NCBI GenBank assembly: GCA_029775925.1
Contig: JARVKB010000006.1
Location: 1-44,734, forward strand
Reading direction: 5' to 3'
Source: Nitrososphaeria archaeon
GTDB taxonomy: Archaea; Thermoproteota; Nitrososphaeria; Nitrososphaerales; JACAEJ01
Length of the DNA: 44,734 nucleotides
Position 1 is the first letter of the stretch. The number at the start of each line of letters is the position of its first letter. Position numbers and translations under genes: made by a program. Positions 17,606-25,960 of the stretch are shown here, piece by piece. Below the pieces are notes generated by a model. That model was given only the letters and a program-made list of their open reading frames with translations. It was not told where the DNA came from and did not search any database.

Positions 17606-18619
17606 CTAAATTTTTCTCAGTACAGTTATGATCCTAGTCAAATTTCTATGTACATAAACTTCATGCATCCCTTTTAATTCAAATGTATCTAGATCGTTTA
17701 ATCTGATGGTACTAGGGTGGACAAAAACACAATATCTCCCTTTAGGTATAATAGAATTTGCCTCAAGTAGGAAATCTTGCAATAGATTTAGAGTATTTAT
17801 TCCTCTAGATGAAGCGCACCTTCCATATGGGAGATCTGTTGCTATTCCATTCACCTTCTTTATTGGTAGTACTAAAGCATCTGAATTTAATATACCCAAG
17901 CTATCTAGCATATAATGCTTTAAGTTATTTATGGCCCCTCTACACATCTTCATAAATATATCTATCCCGATGGTATTGATTCCAATAAGAGATGCTTCTA
18001 TCAATATACTCCCTGTACCACAAAAAGGGTCAAGAAGTAATTCCCCCTCTTTAACATGTGATAAATTTACAAGACCTCTCGCAAACTTAGGGTAAAGGGC
18101 TGAAGGATGAAAGAACGGTCTTGCCCTAGGCCTTCTTAATCTCCAACCCTTTTTTCTATTTTTGTAATCCGTAAAGCCTAGAAGAAGATCATCACCAAAG
18201 ATTATACCAATTATCATTGTCTCAGGATCTTTTAATGAAACTTTAGCATTAGGTAACTTTCTCTTAACGGCAGAACCTATGATGGCCTCCATCTTTCCTG
18301 ATATGTGAGTATCAGATAGATTGAAAACAGATGCAGAAAAACTCACATGATCACTCATAAACTCATCAAAATTTATTGCATTAATAGTTTTTTCTGCGTC
18401 TTTTAATTTACAATGGCTTATAAGATAAGCACCAGCACTAACATATGCGCTTCTCTTTAAAACTGTGTTCAAATCAAATCTTCCTTCTACGATTATTACT
18501 CTCTTATCAACTACCTTGAAATTTGCTTTATTATCATAAGTCTCTACAATAGCCCTTAATTCTGCTTGAGGTAAAGTGTTTCTCTCTCCTGAAAGCAAGA
18601 AGAATTTTTTATCTGTCAA
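17606..18619 (-). CDS. trmG10: tRNA (guanine-N2) methyltransferase, TrmG10/Trm11 type
   Basis: SAM-dependent enzyme expected to methylate guanine-10 of tRNA. The N-terminal half (to about residue 150) fits a THUMP-containing RNA-binding region, with the linker RRPRARPFFHPSALYPKFAR near 163-183 (part). The methyltransferase core has DPFCGTGSILIEA near 197 and the catalytic D-L-P-Y-G-R near 260, where most relatives read DPPYG. Length 337 matches archaeal TrmG10. TTG start. It diverges from nothing close; about 187 bases without a gene separate it from the thioredoxin gene. Confidence 0.9.
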   Translation of the reverse strand: MTDKKFFLLSGERNTLPQAELRAIVETYDNKANFKVVDKRVIIVEGRFDLNTVLKRSAYVSAGAYLISHCKLKDAEKTINAINFDEFMSDHVSFSASVFNLSDTHISGKMEAIIGSAVKRKLPNAKVSLKDPETMIIGIIFGDDLLLGFTDYKNRKKGWRLRRPRARPFFHPSALYPKFARGLVNLSHVKEGELLLDPFCGTGSILIEASLIGINTIGIDIFMKMCRGAINNLKHYMLDSLGILNSDALVLPIKKVNGIATDLPYGRCASSRGINTLNLLQDFLLEANSIIPKGRYCVFVHPSTIRLNDLDTFELKGMHEVYVHRNLTRIITVLRKI

Positions 18620-18805
18620 TTTTTTGTTTAAAATAATTCATCTAAACCATTAAAATTATAAAGAATGGCCCTTTACTATCTCAACAAGACAATACTAGAG
18701 AAGAAGAAAGATAGCCAGTTATTGTTAAATTACCAATTAAATTCTTTTTATGCTCCTTCATAATCTATCAATTCATATTTACGTTATTTATGATTCTCTT
18801 GTCGA

Positions 18806-19207
18806 TCATTTTAAGTACTTTCTTATAATTTTTTCAAGACCTTTTTCACCGACTGCACCTACAACCATATCAACAGGTTTGCCATTCAAGAATATTATAA
18901 AAGCAGGTATGGAGAATACTTGATACTTACTTGCTATATCGCCATATTCATCAACGTTTAACCTACCAAAGATCATCTTATCGCCATACTTTTTTGCTAA
19001 CTTCTCAAAAACAGGTAGCATATACTTGCAAGGAACGCACCACTCAGCCCAAAAGTCTACTATTACAGGCTTGCTAGAGTGTATGATATTATCAAAGTTT
19101 TTATATGAGAGGTTCAAAGCTCCGGTTTCTATTGATAGATTACCAATATTTTCCTTTATCAGTTTAGCTTTTTCTTCAAGAATTCTATCTAGATCAGGAT
19201 CGCCCAT
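18806..19207 (-). CDS. trx: Thioredoxin
   Basis: Dithiol-disulfide oxidoreductase with active site WCVPCK (C57, C60). Other thioredoxin marks are PVIVDFWAEWC at 47-57, the LNVDE segment and the cis-Pro loop SIPAFIIFLNGKPV. It is 133 residues because of a charged N-terminal extension of about 30 residues (MGDPDLDRILEEKAK). No signal peptide, so cytoplasmic. The electron donor cannot be told from the window. It follows archease on the same strand with about 30 bases between them. Confidence 0.93.
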   Translation of the reverse strand: MGDPDLDRILEEKAKLIKENIGNLSIETGALNLSYKNFDNIIHSSKPVIVDFWAEWCVPCKYMLPVFEKLAKKYGDKMIFGRLNVDEYGDIASKYQVFSIPAFIIFLNGKPVDMVVGAVGEKGLEKIIRKYLK

Positions 19208-19239
19208 ATTAATGAAGATAAAAAATTCTTATTTAAGTA

Positions 19240-19674
19240 TTACAGGTCCAAAAGAAAACGGAGCGTAAATCCTTTTCTATTCTGCTTTATATCCATCATA
19301 TGATATGTTACAGCTTTAACTTCAGTCTTGGGTTCATGTTTAACTATATCCAAATCTTCTCCTTTTGCTACAGCTTCTAGCTCATAACCTTCTTTTTTCT
19401 TTTTTATTTTTAATTTAAAGGATGAATAAACCCTTCCTTCAGATGTGACTTTTATGATTAAGTTTTCTAACCAATTATACAAAAGGTTCTTTAAATCCCA
19501 ACCATTCAATTTTATATGATCTTCTTTCTTCTCATCAACTTTTTCTATATGAACCATAGTGTCTATTAAAGCTAATCCAGCGTTCTTAAAAGCTTCTTCT
19601 AAACTCTTACCACGAGCCTCTATAAGGGCATCTACCATATGTTCAAGGAAGACATAGTTCTTCTTTTTGGGCAA
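19240..19674 (-). CDS. Archease
   Basis: Small metal-binding chaperone/cofactor that activates the RNA ligase RtcB, used in tRNA splicing. Recognised by the N-terminal YVFLEHMVDALIEARGKSLEEAF, the WDLKNLLYNWLENLI segment, and the C-terminal AVTYHMMDI...FTLRFLLDL ending in the conserved hydrophobic-Leu-Asp-Leu. The usual H-T-A-D near the start reads H-M-V-D, keeping the His and Asp. TTG start. Length 144. An intron-containing tRNA-Cys in this window is the kind of substrate that needs this system; RtcB itself is not here. Confidence 0.88.
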   Translation of the reverse strand: MPKKKNYVFLEHMVDALIEARGKSLEEAFKNAGLALIDTMVHIEKVDEKKEDHIKLNGWDLKNLLYNWLENLIIKVTSEGRVYSSFKLKIKKKKEGYELEAVAKGEDLDIVKHEPKTEVKAVTYHMMDIKQNRKGFTLRFLLDL

Positions 19675-19741
19675 TTCAATAATACGTATTGTTTTAGAGT
19701 TGATAAAATTTACTTTGATAATTAATAGATCTTGAAAAAAT

Positions 19742-20692
19742 TTAGAGCTTCAGAGCTGCTTTTAATCCCTTATAACGATTACGAATAGTGACTTCCGTTA
19801 CTCCTGCTGCTTCAGCTATGTCCTTCTGAGTTTTATTTTCTCCTTCTAAAACACATGCAACATATAGCGCTGCTGCAGCGAGACCCATAGGATCTTTTCC
19901 TGCCGATGTCTTCATTTCCTCGGCTTTCTTTAATATTTCTAAAGCTCTTCTTTTTGTCTTCTCTGAAAGCTTTGCTTTACTTGTGATTCTAGAAACACAC
20001 TTAATTGGGTCTACCACAGGCATCTTAAGATCCATTTCTCTAAGGAGTAAGCGGTAACATCTAGCTATATCCTTCTTCCTTATATTACTGACAGCACTTA
20101 GATCTTTGAGAGTCCTAGGAATTTCAGTATCACGGCACGCTGCATATAATGCTGCAGCTATTAATGCAGATATTGATCTTCCCCTTACCAGTCCTTTTTC
20201 CAATGCCTTGCGATATATGTAGGCAGCTCTTTCTATGACTGCGTCACTTACGCTTAACTTATCTGCAAGCCGATCTAATTCACTAAAAGCTTGTCTTAAG
20301 TTCCTGTCCGCAGGCTCATGAACTTGACTTCTGCTATCCCAGGTGCGAAGACGTTCTATTGTAGATTTCATAAAAGCAGAAATGGATTTTCCTGAAGCAT
20401 CTATATCCTTGGTACCAATGACTGTTGCTAAGCCCATATCATGCATAGCAAGGGACGAAGGTATTCCTGTACGACTCCTGTCTTCTTTTTCCTCTTTAGA
20501 AAAAGCACGCCATTCTGGACCGACTTCTTCTATCTTTTCTTTGACCACAAAGCCACATTTACTACAGAATAGTTCACCACTCGTAGAGTCTACTATCATG
20601 GGTCCTTTTCCGCACTTAGGGCACTTGTCCGTTAGTGTTTGTTTAAGATCAGAGAGTTTTTTATTAGAAACCAAAAGTTCACCAAAATACAT
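19742..20692 (-). CDS. tfb: Transcription initiation factor B (TFB)
   Basis: Archaeal TFIIB homologue that recruits RNA polymerase to TBP-bound promoters. The N-terminal zinc ribbon uses C24, C27, C43 and C46 (CPKCG...CSKCG). The B-reader region has EEVGPEWRAFSKEEKEDRSRTG with the usual R-x-G-x-P (RTGIPSS). Two cyclin repeats follow (about 115-205 and 215-310), the second carrying a C-terminal HTH QKDIAEAAGVTEVTIRNRYKGL (part) for BRE contact. ATG start with a TATA-like element 20-30 bases upstream, so the mRNA is probably nearly leaderless. Full length at 316. Confidence 0.97.
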   Translation of the reverse strand: MYFGELLVSNKKLSDLKQTLTDKCPKCGKGPMIVDSTSGELFCSKCGFVVKEKIEEVGPEWRAFSKEEKEDRSRTGIPSSLAMHDMGLATVIGTKDIDASGKSISAFMKSTIERLRTWDSRSQVHEPADRNLRQAFSELDRLADKLSVSDAVIERAAYIYRKALEKGLVRGRSISALIAAALYAACRDTEIPRTLKDLSAVSNIRKKDIARCYRLLLREMDLKMPVVDPIKCVSRITSKAKLSEKTKRRALEILKKAEEMKTSAGKDPMGLAAAALYVACVLEGENKTQKDIAEAAGVTEVTIRNRYKGLKAALKL

Positions 20693-20708
20693 TTATAAAA
20701 GAGATGAA

Positions 20709-20721
20709 CTTATATATAAAT
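20709..20721 (-). promoter_or_regulatory. Candidate TATA box for tfb
   Basis: On the minus strand an A/T run reading tttatatataag lies about 17-29 bases before the tfb ATG. That is the normal archaeal distance from TATA box to start site, implying transcription begins at or close to the start codon. Visual assignment. Confidence 0.4.
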
Positions 20722-20825
20722 TTTCTCTGATCATCATAAATTCCTTGCCAATATTTAAAAAGCTAAATATTAATACGAATGCTTATATTTTCCTAGTTTT
20801 TGCATGAATGTTAAAGGTGATTACC

Positions 20826-21041
20826 ATGAGCCAATCGGGTGAAGAACAACTTACGCCAGCTGAAGTATTACAAATAGTAGGAAGGACAGGAGTAGCGGGA
20901 GAAATTACACAAGTCAGGGTAAAGATAATGGAGGGAAAAGATAAAGGTAGAATATTGACAAGAAACGTCAAAGGCCCAGTCAGATTAGGAGACATATTGA
21001 TGCTTAGAGAGACAGAAAGAGAAGCTAAAAAAATAAAATAG
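20826..21041 (+). CDS. rps28e: 30S ribosomal protein S28e
   Basis: Small eukaryote-type ribosomal protein of about 71 residues. The core [23 protein letters not shown] and [24 protein letters not shown] with terminal [10 protein letters not shown] is diagnostic. An upstream ATG at 20808 would add six residues (MLKVIT), but a GGTGAT ribosome-binding site at 20816-20821 points to the ATG at 20826. It begins the S28e-L24e-Ndk cluster, divergent from tfb. Confidence 0.95.
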   Translation: MSQSGEEQLTPAEVLQIVGRTGVAGEITQVRVKIMEGKDKGRILTRNVKGPVRLGDILMLRETEREAKKIK

Positions 21042-21051
21042 GCGCTGGTTT

Positions 21052-21240
21052 ATGTTCGCCAAAAAAAAGTGTAATTTTTGTGGTAAAGATATCTCATTAG
21101 GTTATGGGATAATGTTTGTCAAAAATGATGGATCAATATACTGGTATTGCTCATCAAAGTGTAGAAAAAATGCATTAGAGCTGAAAAGGGATCCACGTAA
21201 GTTAAAGTGGACCACTTTTTACAAAAAAGGGAAAGTTTGA
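21052..21240 (+). CDS. rpl24e: 50S ribosomal protein L24e
   Basis: Zinc-ribbon ribosomal protein of 62 residues. Zinc ligands are C7, C10, C33 and C37 (KKCNFCG...YCSSKCRKN), followed by DPRKLKWTTFYKKGK, the usual family C-terminus. ATG start. Stop codon overlaps the ndk start (ATGA). Confidence 0.96.
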   Translation: MFAKKKCNFCGKDISLGYGIMFVKNDGSIYWYCSSKCRKNALELKRDPRKLKWTTFYKKGKV

Positions 21241-21653
21241 TGAACGATAGAACGTTAATTCTTATAAAGCCGGATGCAGTGAGAAGAGGGCTTATAGGGG
21301 CGATACTGTCAAGATTTGAAGGAAAAGGTCTCAAAATTGTAAAGCTAAAGATGTTAGAATTGTCAGAGAAGGATGCAAAAAGGTTCTATGATGTTCATGT
21401 TGGAAAGCCCTTCTTTAAAGATTTAGTATCATTCATTACATCTGGCCCAATAGTGGCAGCTTTGATTGAGGGGGAGAATGCTATTAAGATAGTAAGGGAG
21501 ATGATAGGACCTACAAACCCTAAAGAAGCCCCAAAAGGCACCATACGTGGCGATTTTGCAAAAAGTATAACAGAGAATGCGATACATGCTTCAGATTCTT
21601 TTGAAAGTTTCTTAAAAGAGTACGAGGTCATTTTTGGCTCTAATAAAAATTGA
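21240..21653 (+). CDS. ndk: Nucleoside diphosphate kinase
   Basis: Transfers the gamma-phosphate from NTPs to NDPs through a phosphohistidine. The N-terminus NDRTLILIKPDAVRRGLIG and the active-site segment GTIRGDFAKSITENAIHASDS with the catalytic His are intact. I use the ATG at 21240 that overlaps the L24e stop, giving 137 residues, not an in-frame start at 21207. IF2, which often follows in archaea, is not next; the Tes-like gene is. Confidence 0.96.
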   Translation: MNDRTLILIKPDAVRRGLIGAILSRFEGKGLKIVKLKMLELSEKDAKRFYDVHVGKPFFKDLVSFITSGPIVAALIEGENAIKIVREMIGPTNPKEAPKGTIRGDFAKSITENAIHASDSFESFLKEYEVIFGSNKN

Positions 21654-21660
21654 TTTTTTT
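21654..21660 (+). terminator. Oligo-T terminator after ndk
   Basis: Seven consecutive T residues directly follow the ndk stop codon and are followed by AT-rich sequence. Archaeal RNA polymerase ends transcription at such T-runs without needing a hairpin, so this is a reasonable end for the S28e-L24e-ndk message. Confidence 0.45.
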
Positions 21661-21786
21661 ATCAAATAAGGATTCCTGGTCTTCTCTGAGGAATGATATA
21701 TAATCAAAAATAATTTGATAATTCTTTATATGGTTGGACTAGATAACTGGATCTAATTTATAATTCCTTTTTTAAAAAATAACAAA

Positions 21787-21798
21787 TAAATCTTATAT
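21787..21798 (+). promoter_or_regulatory. Candidate TATA box for the Tes-like gene
   Basis: The A/T element aaatcttatatta lies 34-45 bases before the ATG of the radical SAM gene, in a 178-base gap that otherwise shows no gene. It would place the start site about 10 bases before the ATG. Visual assignment. Confidence 0.35.
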
Positions 21799-21831
21799 TA
21801 TCTTTAATATCTCCTAAGTGGTAATATAGAT

Positions 21832-23361
21832 ATGACCATTATAAAAGAAACCCTAAGCATATGTCCTGAATGTAACGAAGTTTTACTAGCAGAGATATTT
21901 GAAAAAGACGGAAAGGTTTGGATTAAAAGGGATTGTAAAATCCATGGCAGGATTGAGGAGCTATATTGGGGTTCTTATGATATGTATATCAGGGCTAGCA
22001 GATTCGACTTAGAAGGAAAGGGAGTAGAGAATCCGAATATTAAAAAAGATATTGTAAATTGTCCTTTCGATTGTGGTCTTTGTAAGGACCATCTTACTCA
22101 CACGACTTTAGCAAACATAGTCGTTACAAATAGGTGTGATTTATCTTGTTGGTACTGCTTTTTTTACGCTGAAAAAGCAGGATATGTCTATGAACCTAGT
22201 TTAGAGCAAATAAAAGAGATGGCAAGAAACCTAAGAAATCAGAGACCAGTTCCTGGGAATGCAGTTCAACTTACAGGAGGCGAACCCTGCCTTAGAGATG
22301 ATTTAATAGAAATAATAAAGATAATAAAAGGAGAAGGCATAGATCATGTTCAGTTAAATACTGATGGCATAAGGCTTGGAACGGATCCTTCACTGGCGAA
22401 AAGGGTTAGAGAGGCAGGCACTAATACTATCTATCTTAGTTTTGATGGCCTAACACCAAAAACAAACTTCAAGAATCATTGGGAGATCCCTAGAATATTA
22501 GAAAATTGTAGAAATGCAGGACTTGGTATAGTGTTAGTTCCAACCATCATAAAAAGCATTAATGACCATGAAGCTGGCGGAATAATAGATTTTGCATCAA
22601 AGAATATAGATGTAATAAGAGGCGTTAACTTTCAGCCAGTATCCCTAACTGGTAGGCTAACAAGAGCTGAACGTGATAAGTATAGGATAACTATCCCCGA
22701 TTTAATTCAAAGAATAGAGGAACAGACAAATGGTGAGATTAGTAAGAATGACTTCTATACAGTACCTTGCACGGGACATATTACAAGATTCGTAGAAGCC
22801 CTAACAGGAAGAGCTCAATATGAACTTTCTGTTCACTTTGCTTGTGGAACAGCGACCTATCTTTTTAAAGAAGGGAATAAATTAATTCCTATAACTAAAT
22901 TCATCGACATAGATGGATTGTTTGAATATCTGGACGAGAAAACTGAAGAAATAAAAAAAGGCAAAAATAGATACTGGGTGGCCATGAAGGTTCTTTCAAA
23001 ACTCGGTAAATTTATAGATAAGGATAGGCAACCTAAAGGATTAAATCTATCAAAGATGATATTTAACATTCTCATAAAGCACGATTATGAGGCTTTAGGA
23101 GAATTTCACCATAAAACACTTTTCATAGGAATGATGCACTTTATGGACAAATATAATTACGACGTTGAGAGAGTTAGAAGGTGTGGAATCCATTATTTGG
23201 TCCCGAATGGCTTAACAATACCATTTTGTGCATTTAACGTTATCCCTGAATTTTACAGGGACAAAATTCAAAAAGATTTCGGCATTTCGATTGAAGAATG
23301 GGAAAAGAGGACAGGAAAAAAGATAAAGGACGACCTTTATGTTAGAAAAATAAAGGAGTAA
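21832..23361 (+). CDS. tes: Radical SAM enzyme of the tetraether lipid synthase (Tes/MJ0619-like) family
   Basis: Strong resemblance to the class of radical SAM enzymes (MJ0619-like) shown to join archaeol chains into membrane-spanning tetraethers. The 509 residues hold an N-terminal Cys-rich part (C11, C14, C35), a second CxxxCxxC at C77/C81/C84 (NCPFDCGLCKDH), the radical SAM cluster C102/C106/C109 in TNRCDLSCWYCFFYAEKAG, and LTGGEPCLRDDL near 147-158. The C-terminal RRCGIHYLVPNGLTIPFCAFN matches the family. Function is inferred from family resemblance; MJ0619 was also once linked to pterin methylation. It converges on a prenyl synthase gene, which fits a lipid role. Confidence 0.85.
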   Translation: MTIIKETLSICPECNEVLLAEIFEKDGKVWIKRDCKIHGRIEELYWGSYDMYIRASRFDLEGKGVENPNIKKDIVNCPFDCGLCKDHLTHTTLANIVVTNRCDLSCWYCFFYAEKAGYVYEPSLEQIKEMARNLRNQRPVPGNAVQLTGGEPCLRDDLIEIIKIIKGEGIDHVQLNTDGIRLGTDPSLAKRVREAGTNTIYLSFDGLTPKTNFKNHWEIPRILENCRNAGLGIVLVPTIIKSINDHEAGGIIDFASKNIDVIRGVNFQPVSLTGRLTRAERDKYRITIPDLIQRIEEQTNGEISKNDFYTVPCTGHITRFVEALTGRAQYELSVHFACGTATYLFKEGNKLIPITKFIDIDGLFEYLDEKTEEIKKGKNRYWVAMKVLSKLGKFIDKDRQPKGLNLSKMIFNILIKHDYEALGEFHHKTLFIGMMHFMDKYNYDVERVRRCGIHYLVPNGLTIPFCAFNVIPEFYRDKIQKDFGISIEEWEKRTGKKIKDDLYVRKIKE

Positions 23362-23379
23362 GAATTTAAAAATAGCACT

Positions 23380-24237
23380 CTAACCTTGAAATTGGTTGGA
23401 AATCATAAAATCTGCAAGATCGATCAAATACTTCTTTGCGGGAGTATCTTTTAAAGATTTTAATCTTTTTTTGGCATCTATGGCGTAAAGCTCAGACATA
23501 CTCCTTAAATACGATAATTTATCATTTTGCTCTATATTTAATATATTAACTATTTTGTCTTCTTTACTCCAATCTTGGATATCATCTCGAATTTGATAAG
23601 CCATCCCAAGGAAGCGACCATACTCAGATAAAATTTCAATCTCTTTATCATTACCTCCACCAACTATTCCGCCTATCTTTGCAGAAACCTCAAAAAGCGA
23701 GGCAGTTTTTTGTGATATCAATTTTAAATATTCGTCCCAACTTAATCGATGAATTTTTGAATCTATATTTAATTCTCCTAATTCGCCTTCACACATTCGA
23801 AGGGCTACTGACGATAACTCTTTTGCTATTCTTCTATCCCCATACCTTGAAGCTATATCAAGTATTATTCCAAAGACAAAGTCAGCAGTTAATAGAGATG
23901 TGCCTAAACCATACTTAATGTGAAAAGCAGGCCTATCACGCCTAAAAATCTCATTGTCTAATATATCATCATGAATTATAGATTCTATATGTAATAGCTC
24001 TACAGCTACAGCAACAGGCAAAGGATCGTCTTTAATTCTACCTATGCTCTCTGCTGAAAGTAAAAGAATCATCGGCCTAATCCTTTTTCCTCCTTCTGAA
24101 GCATAAAGTAAGGGATCGTAAAAATTTGAGCTTTTAAAACGATTTAATTCGACTTTTATAGCCTCTTCTATTTGATAATAGTAATTTTTCATTCTTTCCA
24201 TAAGCATATTAAGAGTTAATGGGTCTTTATCCTTCAC
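23380..24237 (-). CDS. Polyprenyl diphosphate synthase (paralogue 2)
   Basis: Trans-isoprenyl diphosphate synthase, 285 residues. GGKRIRPM at 49-56 binds IPP. The first Asp-rich motif is D90-D-I-L-D94, with E85 five residues before it where the C20 enzyme upstream has Phe. The second is YQIRDDIQDW. A small or polar residue at that position often permits longer chains, so the product may differ from GGPP (for example a quinone or dolichol-type precursor), but chain length cannot be settled from sequence. GTG start at 24237. Convergent with the Tes-like gene, 18 bases between the stops. Confidence 0.9.
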   Translation of the reverse strand: MKDKDPLTLNMLMERMKNYYYQIEEAIKVELNRFKSSNFYDPLLYASEGGKRIRPMILLLSAESIGRIKDDPLPVAVAVELLHIESIIHDDILDNEIFRRDRPAFHIKYGLGTSLLTADFVFGIILDIASRYGDRRIAKELSSVALRMCEGELGELNIDSKIHRLSWDEYLKLISQKTASLFEVSAKIGGIVGGGNDKEIEILSEYGRFLGMAYQIRDDIQDWSKEDKIVNILNIEQNDKLSYLRSMSELYAIDAKKRLKSLKDTPAKKYLIDLADFMISNQFQG

Positions 24238-24339
24238 GTAAAGGCAACTCCATCGTGCATTGTCTTATAAATTCCACCGTATTTACACTTTACGGTCAAA
24301 CTCGAACAGTTTACATTTTATAATTTAAAGCAAATAGAG

Positions 24340-25830
24340 TTATCCTATCTGGGCCCTTACCATCATAAAGACAGGCCCTCTTAAATCAATTTTTTTGTTA
24401 TTACTTGTGATAAATTTTAATGCGTCCTCTCTAACTTTAATGTTAAGTTCCCCGGATGTGCTGACCATAGCCCTCTTCATAATAAAATCATTTTTTCCTG
24501 ATTTTATCGCTTCTTCTATTCCATTGGCTACCAATGCAGCTAAAGAATCTATATATCTTATCCCAACTGGTATTCCACGCTCTCTTGCATTCTTTATCAA
24601 TTCTATTTTTGGGAAATCACCCTTCTTTGGAATTCCTAATATGTTCCCATCATAGACCACTATATCGTTAAAGGCTGCCTGTCCTAAAAGCTTCTTTCCT
24701 TCCTCATTCTGGACGAGCTTTACTATTACTCTCTTACCAAGGATTTCACCATCATACGCAGTATACTCAAAAGGGCTTGGAGTATCACCATACTTCTCAC
24801 ATGCTTCTATGATGGCAGCCTGTATCCTTTTTCCAGCTTCAGTTTGAGGAATTTTTTCAATGGTTATTGAAGATGCGATCTCTGAATCAGATAGATCTAA
24901 CTCAGCATAGAACTGTGGATAGACTAATTTACGGATATCAGAGAAGCAATATATGGTCATTGTAAGTCGCTCCACTCCTAGCCCCAAGTTCAAGACCGGA
25001 TAATATATCCTATATTTTTTGAGAACAACGTTGCTATAAATTCCAAAATCTATGACTTCAACCCAATCCTTATCGCTTTTTACTTTTACAAAAACTTCAG
25101 TCTCAGTATCTTTCTCGTAATAGCTTGCACTTCTTTTCTTCTTAACATACTTTATCTCCTTTATTCCAAAAGAATTTAACAATCTTTCAGCAACGTTCTT
25201 TGCATCTTCTAAGCTTAACTCTTCATCCATTATAACACTCGAGGCTGAATGATAACACCTAAGATGAGTTTCATCTAGAGTTTGTTCCCTTCGAAAGCAA
25301 AGATCTATAGAAAAGAGTTTTACTGGAAGTTTTTCTTTCTGAAATTCTTTTAAAGTTAGGAACCAACCCGAAGTCATGTGACTTCTAAGGGTAAGATTAG
25401 TAGCTATGGCCTTTTTTTGTTTTAACTCAGGAAAAGCGGTTAAAATCATCGAAGCTTTATCATCGTCTATCGAGAGAGTTTCGGCAATCTTATGGATTAA
25501 ATCTTCGCTATGAAATAATCCTTTCTTATAGTCATGGAAGATGGTTTGTAATGCTAATTTCTTATCTTGTTCAAGATTGATTCCCATTTTTCTAAGTTGA
25601 TCGAGCTTATCTTTGCTGATCCCTATATCAGGTCTAGGAAGAGTTGCAAGATAAAAACATCTATCAAGTATTATTGGAGCCTCATTGCCCCATTGCTTAT
25701 AAATGTCTTTTTCTTCAATAAATATTGGGTTATAAACCTCTTTAAAACCTAAATCAAGATAAACATTCCTAAGTTTTTCCATAACTTCTGATAAAGGATG
25801 CTTTCCAAATATTTTAGATTCTATAACCAA
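24340..25830 (-). CDS. sepS: O-phosphoseryl-tRNA(Cys) synthetase (SepRS)
   Basis: Class II synthetase that charges tRNA-Cys with O-phosphoserine, which SepCysS then converts to cysteine. Class II and SepRS-specific blocks are present: KHPLSEVMEKLRNVYLDLGF at the N-terminus, KQWGNEAPIILDRCFYLATL at 45-64, TLRSHMTSGWF at 147-157, the motif 2 region LFSIDLCFRREQ at 172-183, HLRCYHSASS at 189-198 (T153, S195 and S197 correspond to phosphoserine-contacting residues in methanogen SepRS), and motif 3 LNLGLGVERLTM near 280-291. The C-terminus is an anticodon-binding region. At 496 residues it lacks some N-terminal sequence of methanogen enzymes. TTG start. SepCysS is not in this window. Confidence 0.92.
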   Translation of the reverse strand: MVIESKIFGKHPLSEVMEKLRNVYLDLGFKEVYNPIFIEEKDIYKQWGNEAPIILDRCFYLATLPRPDIGISKDKLDQLRKMGINLEQDKKLALQTIFHDYKKGLFHSEDLIHKIAETLSIDDDKASMILTAFPELKQKKAIATNLTLRSHMTSGWFLTLKEFQKEKLPVKLFSIDLCFRREQTLDETHLRCYHSASSVIMDEELSLEDAKNVAERLLNSFGIKEIKYVKKKRSASYYEKDTETEVFVKVKSDKDWVEVIDFGIYSNVVLKKYRIYYPVLNLGLGVERLTMTIYCFSDIRKLVYPQFYAELDLSDSEIASSITIEKIPQTEAGKRIQAAIIEACEKYGDTPSPFEYTAYDGEILGKRVIVKLVQNEEGKKLLGQAAFNDIVVYDGNILGIPKKGDFPKIELIKNARERGIPVGIRYIDSLAALVANGIEEAIKSGKNDFIMKRAMVSTSGELNIKVREDALKFITSNNKKIDLRGPVFMMVRAQIG

Positions 25831-25872
25831 TTTATCATGCCTTCCCTTTAATTGACTTACCCTTTAGGTGAT

Positions 25873-25884
25873 AATAAATTTTAC
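25873..25884 (-). promoter_or_regulatory. Candidate TATA box for sepS
   Basis: On the minus strand gtaaaatttatt lies about 43-54 bases before the sepS start, in the 130-base gap shared with the divergent regulator gene. A shared gap leaves room for co-regulation. Visual assignment. Confidence 0.3.
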
Positions 25885-25960
25885 AACAGAAAAATATTAG
25901 CTCAATAACCAATAAACATATTAAGGAATTTTTTCTGAGCGATAAGGAAGGTAATAAGAG

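Noticed and set aside
24340-25830. Phenylalanyl-tRNA synthetase alpha subunit
   Set aside because: The fold is related, but TLRSHMTSGWF, KQWGNEAPIILDRCFYLA and HSASS are SepRS-specific and fit the phosphoserine pocket.
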